A stretch of 64,000 bases of DNA. It comes from Lycium barbarum. Its lineage: Eukaryota; Streptophyta; Magnoliopsida; Solanales; Solanaceae. The translations under genes were made by a program, and so were the position numbers. The DNA lies in NCBI RefSeq assembly GCF_019175385.1, contig NC_083345.1:117662480-117726479 (forward strand), given 5' to 3'. The notes below the pieces were generated by a model. That model made no database searches and was not told where the DNA came from. It worked only from the letters and a program-made list of their open reading frames with translations. Within the stretch, counting starts at the first letter, position 1; every line of letters starts with the position of its first letter. Shown piece after piece: positions 58,293-64,000 of this stretch.

Positions 58293-60210
58293 GTACCCGG
58301 CCCTCTAGTGAGGGACTCGGTGAACAATGCAGTGGAATTACGCACGATAACATACCCGACCCGGGACTCGGTGAAAGATATATTGAGGCATGCACGAGCA
58401 GAGTAGTGAGAAATCATATGCACATAAGTCAATTTTTAAGACTTGATAGGTAAGTACGCTAATCGACACTTGAAGGATCATAAACACGTTTCGGGTCAAT
58501 CCGAGTTTGCATAAGAAAGTTATGACCATCATTTACTACAGAACCTTCTACGAACGTTTTAAAGCAATCCGAGACCGTCTACGAAAGTTAGAGACGTTAA
58601 CACTTGTAGAACTCTTTATGCTTTGCTCGTTATGGAATCATACAATAAGCTAGACTATACTAAGCATACTCATAGCAAGAAGTGAATAAGAATCATAAAC
58701 AAGCTCGGAATAAAAGAGTAGAGTTACCCCAAGGTACGTGTCGTCCCTTACTTGGCTCTAGGACATGCCAAAAGAAAGAAAGGGTAAGCCTTACATACCT
58801 GTTCCACGTCCTATTAGCTATGCTTATTCGTCCAAGCTTGCTAGTCTACATTCAAAAGGATTTACACGATCATTAGACCCGTCGTCATACACTTGTCTTA
58901 ATCTTTCAAATAAATTCATTTATAATTTGTCGGAATTTCGGCAGCATTTCCCCTGTAAATTCAACCAACCCCGAGAATTCAACTCGGTCAAATCATCAAT
59001 AACAATACCAACAACCACATTAACAACTTCAACAATCAATTCAAAATATATTCTAACGTTGGTAACTCCTTTTATATAATTCGCCGACATTTTATTTATA
59101 TTCAATTCAATCACATACAATCAAGCTAACATCAATGCTCACACGTTCAACTACTTGCCCAAGGCCTTACAAACAAAACTCAAGAACACTTCAAATAATC
59201 CACGCAATGATCAAAACGGCCCAACCAATATGCAACTCCACCCGAAACTTTCCAACTCCATAAGAACAACAACAACACATTCTTTTCTTCCAAATTCATG
59301 AACTACACCAACAATCTACACATTAACAACATCATTTATACAAATATAAGAATTCATACTAATGTCACATTAACTTTTCCAACAATCCCACAATGATTAC
59401 AACTTCATTTCAAACCATCAAGCCTTCATTTTTATTATGAAATCCACAACAACAACAATCAAACTACTAAATAAAAGCAATTCATCTTATCTTGCCAACA
59501 CACCCTTATTCGGCCATAACATCCACATCCATGTTTCATGAGTTTCATCCATTTCTACATACTACCATACTCACAAATCATCCATAACACATGAAAGAGA
59601 AGATTAAACCTTACCTTTTTCCACTTGTCTTCTTACTTGGCTAGAATTGTATATTGCACAAACGAATGATTTGATTGCTCCAATAACTCTTCCATGTTAA
59701 CAAGGACCTTCCAATTGGTTGGAATGCTAGAAGAAAATATTTTTTTGATAAACTTTCCATGGGGCCAAGTTTGGCTAGCCATGGCCGAATACCCTTCATC
59801 TTTTTCTCCAAGTTTCTTGAGTTGGAAGATGAATAATTTTGTCTTGCTATGTAAGCCCTTGTCCATATATATAGTTAGCTTCAACAAATAAAAGGTGGAC
59901 ACATGCCCCACCTCATGGCTTCAGTTAATTGGCCAAGCCATGGGTGGGACCCACACACACACACCACATGGCCAAGTTGGCTTGGTCTTGAACCTTCTTG
60001 AACTTTTTGTGAATTTCCCTCTTTGCCCCTAGCCTTCCACAATATTACCATGAACCACCTTGTGAATTTTCCTTTTTACCCTTAGCCTTTCTCAACATTT
60101 CCATACTAATAAACAACTTGTATATTAAAATAACTTTGGAAAATAGTCTTGCCCTTAACTTATTGTGGTTCTCTTGAAATATCCGAATGTACAAAATACG
60201 AGATATAACA
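57461..60210 (-). repeat. solo LTR, 2750 bp, TSD acaac, third nesting level
   Basis: Plus strand TGTCACACCCAAACC..GAGATATAACA, with acaac at 57456-57460 and 60211-60215. Subfamily of 8088-11208, opposite strand. TATA-like ctatatatatgg near 59863-59876 (minus). HP1 is a perfect 7-bp stem TCAGTAC / GTACTGA (57898-57918); next to it CCCCC gaagaaa GGGGG (57881-57897). Confidence 0.9.
58069..58400 (-). repeat. minisatellite ccggccctctagtgagggactcggtga with (TA)n
   Basis: Three full and one partial unit at about 58069, 58148, 58290 and 58350, each with the hairpin CCCTC tagt GAGGG. A (TA)n tract fills 58242-58290. The unit is unrelated to that of the sister LTR at 10198, although both lie at the same place. 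Confidence 0.75.
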
Positions 60211-61173
60211 ACAACGATATGGGAAACTAACTGGAGTCTACCAAAAGGAAGCCATAACCTACCTTATGGCCGAGCGGGTGCCATGAACATCCATTGATTC
60301 TTTCAATCCACCACCACATCACAACCCGCACAAAATAGCTTGGAAGCAACCATGATGCCCAAGAATAGATCTACCGTTCATAACCTTTGCAAGAATTCGA
60401 ATTAAAGGGAGGTCTGGGATTTAGCCACATCTAGATATTGTCCACAACACTCCTAGATATTTTACCCATTTTTAAGCTTATGTTGGGGAAAATATACTCA
60501 TTTCCAAATCCATGGAAGAACTCATTTTTGGAAGAAGGAAAGTAGAGGTCTAGATTATCTACCTATTTTAGATAAAGTATATGAAAGATTGTTAAAAGGG
60601 AATTTTGTGGAAATGTTGCTAACCCATCATCTCTCCAACTCTAGACCACTTAAAACACCCACTTGATGATTCTCTAGGTAATAAGAATTAAATGGTTAGG
60701 AGTAGTTTTACTAAATGGAAGGTGAATTTAAAGGCATTAGAAGGGTCTATCAAGACTAGAGATCCGTTTTTTTGGGGCTTTCTCCAAACTGGGCGGCTGG
60801 AAATTAGGGTATTGAAAAATGAAACAATTCCCTAAATGATTTCTTAAATAGGAAACTTTCACTGCGCGCACCGCTTCAGCTGTTGGCCAACCGCTTCGGT
60901 GGTAGCGCTGCAGCGGAAAGGTGTTATCCCGACCTGCCGCTTCAGCGGGGCTACTGCTGCTGGAGCGCCAGGGCTGTAGTGCTCAGATGGGCACTGGGCG
61001 GTCTAGCTGAGTCCTTGACAAGGATTTCGATGCTTGATTCCCTTCCATACAATGGTTAACGCTAGGCTAGATGTCTATCGTAAATGTTTTAGTGGAAGGA
61101 AAGACCCATAAGGACACATTCAGGGGTATTTTAGAATTTTTAGAGTAACGACAAAACGGGTCGTTACATGTGC

Positions 61174-62300
61174 TTCAAATGATGCTCATTCCCGAGTGGA
61201 AGTGGGAGCAAATTACCATGGATTTTGTTGTGGGTCTTCCGAATACCCTGGGCAAGTTCGATTCAGTTTGGGTTATTGTCGATTGGTTGACTAAGTCTGC
61301 TCATTTCATCCCAGTTAAGATTACTTATAATGAGAAGAAGTTGGACAGAATTTACATCCGAGAGATAGTGCGATTGCACGGGGTTCCTATTTCTATCATT
61401 TTCGACTGAGGTACTTAATTTACCTTCATGTTTTGGAGGATATTACAGGCAGAGTTGGGAACTCAGTTAGACCTAGCACCGCATTTCATCCTCAAACTGA
61501 TAGTCCGTCCGAGCAGATTATTCAAGTGCTCGAGGATATATTGAGAGCATGTGTTATTGATTTTAGTGGTCATTGGGACCAGTTTTTACCCTTGACAGAG
61601 TTCGCATACAACAATAGCTACAATTCGAGTATTGATATGGCGTCATTCGAGGCTTTATACGGTAGGAGGTGTCATTCTCCTGGTGGATGGTTTGATGCTT
61701 TTGAGGATTGACCTTGCGGTACAGATTTGCTGAGAGAGTCTTTGGACAAGCTAAAGCTTATTCATAAAAAGTTTCTGGCAGCGCAGAGTCGGCAAAAGAT
61801 GTATGCGGACTGAAGGTCTGCGATCTAGAGTTTATGGAGGGTGACGGGTTCTTCTGGCGATTTCACCCATGAAGGGTGTTATGAGGTTTGGAAAAAGGGG
61901 CAAGTTGAGATCGAGGTACATTGGTCCATTTGAGATTCTCCACAGTGTGGGTGATGTTGCTTATGAGTTAGCCTTGCCACCAGGCCTATCAGGCGTTCAT
62001 CCATTTTTCTATGTTTCTATGCTGAAGAGGTACCATTCAGATCGGTCTTATATCGTTCGGTAGGATTCTGTGTTGCTTGATGAGAATATGTCTTATGATG
62101 AGGAGCCTATTGCGATCTTATATAGGCAGGTTAGAAAGTTGAAGTCTATGGAGATAGCTTTTGTTAAGGTTCAATGAAACCATCATCCTGTTGAGGAGGC
62201 CACATGAGAGACTGAGTCTGATCTGCGTTCCAAACCCCAGTTATTTGCGGACTCAGGTACTTTTCCCTCGTTACTTTCCTTGTCGCTCGACGAATGATTG
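61174..62300 (+). pseudogene. element F integrase core and chromodomain-like tail (broken)
   Basis: Continues after the solo LTR with LIPEWKWEQITMDFVVGLPN (first Asp), WLTKSAHFIPV and RLHGVPISIIFD (second Asp kept, next codon TGA). A frameshift follows, then AFHPQTDSPSEQIIQVLEDI (Glu kept), EFAYNNSYNSS and [13 protein letters not shown] stop at 61709 is followed by damaged sequence to 61868, then MKGVMRFGKRGKL, YIGPFEILHSVGD, VSMLKRYHSD and a chromodomain-like end, DEEPIAILYRQVRKL, with stops. It cannot be functional. Confidence 0.8.
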
Positions 62301-62316
62301 TTTAATTGGTATCTGA

Positions 62317-64000
62317 TGCAAAAACTCGCTTGGTTGTTATAACACTTTTGACCCATTTACCCCCGTTGAACCTTCCTTGAGTCCTATTAGTGTGATTTTG
62401 ACCCACGAGGATGGGTGGTACGGTTCTCAAGGTGATCGGGGGAGATTTATGATGTCTTTTGTGAATAGAGCCTTAAGGTAAAAAATGTTTGACCAATAGT
62501 CGACTTTTGAGTAAACGGACCCCTTTCTAAAATCCGTCAATTTCGAGAGGTCCGAATGGTTGATTGTGACTTGGTGGGAGGTTCGGTTCGGTTCCCAAGT
62601 CACTTGGGAGCATTTTGGGTTATTGGTTGGAAAGTTAATGTTTGGCCATTGGGTGTTGACCCGGTCAAATGGAGCTCCGTAAGGAATTATGAGACTGAGA
62701 GTGAGTCTGTAGCATACTTTTATGTGTGAATGCATGTCTGGTTTGCATTTATGAGGTCTCGGATGATTGTCGGATTTCGGGATTGAGTTAGTGAAAAATA
62801 AGGAAAATTCTGGTGTCTGGTGTCCGCCGTAGCGACACCAAATGCGCCGTAGCGGACTCGCCATAGCAAGGGCCTAGTCCGCTAATGCAAGGGGAAGGGA
62901 ATTGTGGTTAGTCACCACGGCGGTTGGTAGTCCGCCAGTGATGGAGAATTGCTACGCTAGCGCAGGCCCACTGTAGTGGACAACGAGGCTAGAATACTAT
63001 TTAATGCCTAGCTAAAACCCTTCATTTCTTATCACTTCATTTATTGTTCCTAAGCATCTTTTGAGGCGATTTTAAGGAGTTCTTGGCTGATTTCTCTTGT
63101 GGGTAAGTTCCCTAACCTAGAATTCATTCCTTTACCCTTCCTAAGTTTGAATCCATGCTAGAATTTCTATAGAACTTCAGAGGAAAGATGAGTTTTGATG
63201 TCTATGTCATTATTTGAGTTTTAGTCTTTCTAAATGAGAATTGTTGGTGGATTTGACTAATCCAAGTATGGAATTTGATGATTTAGTAACTAATAGACTT
63301 GTTGTTGATGAATTGAAAGATTGAAAGTTAGGGTTTATACCCAAATTTGGGGGTTTTGACTTGAATGATGAAATTGACATATTCTTGAGTTAATCTGGCA
63401 ATTGAATTATGGAATTGAACTTCTAGAACGTTGGGTTACCGATTTCACTTTTGAAATACCATTTTGCCCTTGTGGTCCCGTTTTCTCTATCTTCCATGGT
63501 TGATTTTGATTTGAAAGATAGCCTAGCAATATGGGTATCGTTCTTCCTTATTTCTAACTTAGAATTCGATTATGGATAGACTTTGAGTATTTGGAGGCTC
63601 TCCGAAAATTTAAGGCAAAAGTGTGATTATTCGTGGCTCCTGCTCAGATACTAGGTAGGTTACGGCTTACCTTATGGTTAGACTTCAGTTAGCGAAGCAT
63701 ATGTAGAGTTAGTGATTGTTGGAGAAAGAATGTTACGCATTCGTGTATGAAGTCTGGATGGATTACTTAGGTTGGAATTATTGTTTGATTGTGGCTTGTT
63801 GCCTTGTTGTGACCTATTGGCTTGTTACCACGTGTGTGATACTAGACTTGATGCTGAGTTGCCTTATCATGATTGTGGACCTGTATCTCTCATTTATTGG
63901 GTATTGTCTTGTAAAGAGGAAGGATGTGATTTATTTGTGATATTGTGATATGTGTCCCTGTGTGGCACGAGTGGTATTGATAGATTCTCATTGGCATTGA
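62317..64000 (+). repeat. 3' LTR of element F, cut by the window edge
   Basis: Begins TGCAAAAACTCGCTTGG, a damaged form of the TGTAACGATCC start, after ggtatctga. It follows the 5' LTR base by base with small indels, for example a missing piece near 63300. The U3 block is at 62820-62985. The window ends about 600 bp before the expected minisatellite and hairpins. Confidence 0.85.

Larger units (their letters stand above)
55508..61168 (-). repeat. solo LTR in F integrase, TSD tatgc/tgtgc, containing another solo LTR
   Basis: Plus strand TGTCACGACTCATTTC..CGGGTCGTTACA; flanks tatgc (55503-55507) and tgtgc (61169-61173), one mismatch. Minus orientation, subfamily of the E LTRs. Without the nested LTR it is about 2.9 kb. 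HP1 TCAGTAC aaaccacgc GTACTGA (55905-55927), an extra CTACACCC / GGGTGTAG stem (55872-55893), a terminal hairpin CCTACC / GGTAGG (55539-55561) and a CG-rich U3 block (60860-60985). Confidence 0.88.
41820..64000 (+). mobile_element. Ty3/gypsy chromovirus element F with five nested solo LTRs (runs off right edge)
   Basis: Plus-strand order: 5' LTR (41820-44574), leader, gag and protease (44789-51146), RT and RNase H (53782-55507), integrase and chromodomain-like tail (61174-62300), 3' LTR from 62317. Interrupted by solo LTRs 45997-50219 (containing 46788-48929), 51147-53776 and 55508-61168 (containing 57461-60210). cagac precedes the 5' LTR; its partner TSD is outside the window. Removing the inserts gives an ordinary gypsy element with old, broken genes. 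Confidence 0.85.

Overview
This window looks like plant heterochromatin: 64 kb of nested LTR retrotransposons with no cellular gene that I can support. The gypsy pol genes end in a chromodomain-like tail, the primer-binding sites match initiator tRNA-Met, and the LTRs are 2.1-3.1 kb. This fits the Tekay/Del branch of Ty3/gypsy chromoviruses. The LTR style (starts TGTTACACC or TGTAACGACC, ends GTGTGACA or GTCGTGACA) reminds me of Solanaceae; that is memory, not a search result.

Layout. (1) 1-2669: end of element A (internal tail and 3' LTR), inserted in the reverse transcriptase of element B. (2) 2670-7718: decayed pol and 3' LTR of B, plus strand. (3) 8042-26434: element E, minus strand, with gag, protease, RT, RNase H, integrase and two LTRs. 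Its 3' LTR holds solo LTR 8088-11208, its integrase holds solo LTR 13807-16291, and its 5' LTR holds a 5'-truncated element G (22692-26078) with the least damaged coding sequence here. (4) 26435-31168: broken Sirevirus (Ty1/copia) gag, minus strand, split by a 3.4 kb Tat/Ogre-like solo LTR (27235-30657). The Sirevirus LTR (31169-40694) is itself split by a complete non-autonomous element of LARD type (32464-40264) with perfect target-site duplications (TSDs) and no coding sequence. (5) 41820-64000: element F, plus strand, running off the right edge, split by three solo LTRs, two of which contain another solo LTR.

Most junctions were fixed by 5-bp TSDs read directly: ccttt, ccccg, ttcac, tcttc, cgggc, gttac and acaac (perfect), tatgc/tgtgc and gcatt/ttatt (imperfect). 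Eight of the insertions are solo LTRs, so unequal recombination has been the main way elements were removed.

The coding parts are pseudogenes. Catalytic residues are lost in different places (RT Asp in E and F, integrase Glu in B), and many stops look like C-to-T or G-to-A decay.

The most unusual signal is structural. All the gypsy-type LTRs, although divergent in sequence, carry traces of the same series of short hairpins 420-520 bp before their 3' end, and most carry another hairpin just before the end. Stem sequences differ between subfamilies but usually stay paired, as expected for a conserved RNA structure. Upstream of these hairpins each subfamily has its own minisatellite, and many have their own palindrome-rich block before the TATA box. 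The LARD leader carries a 16-bp stem whose 8-nt loop ends in the palindrome GCCGGC, shaped like a retroviral dimerisation hairpin.
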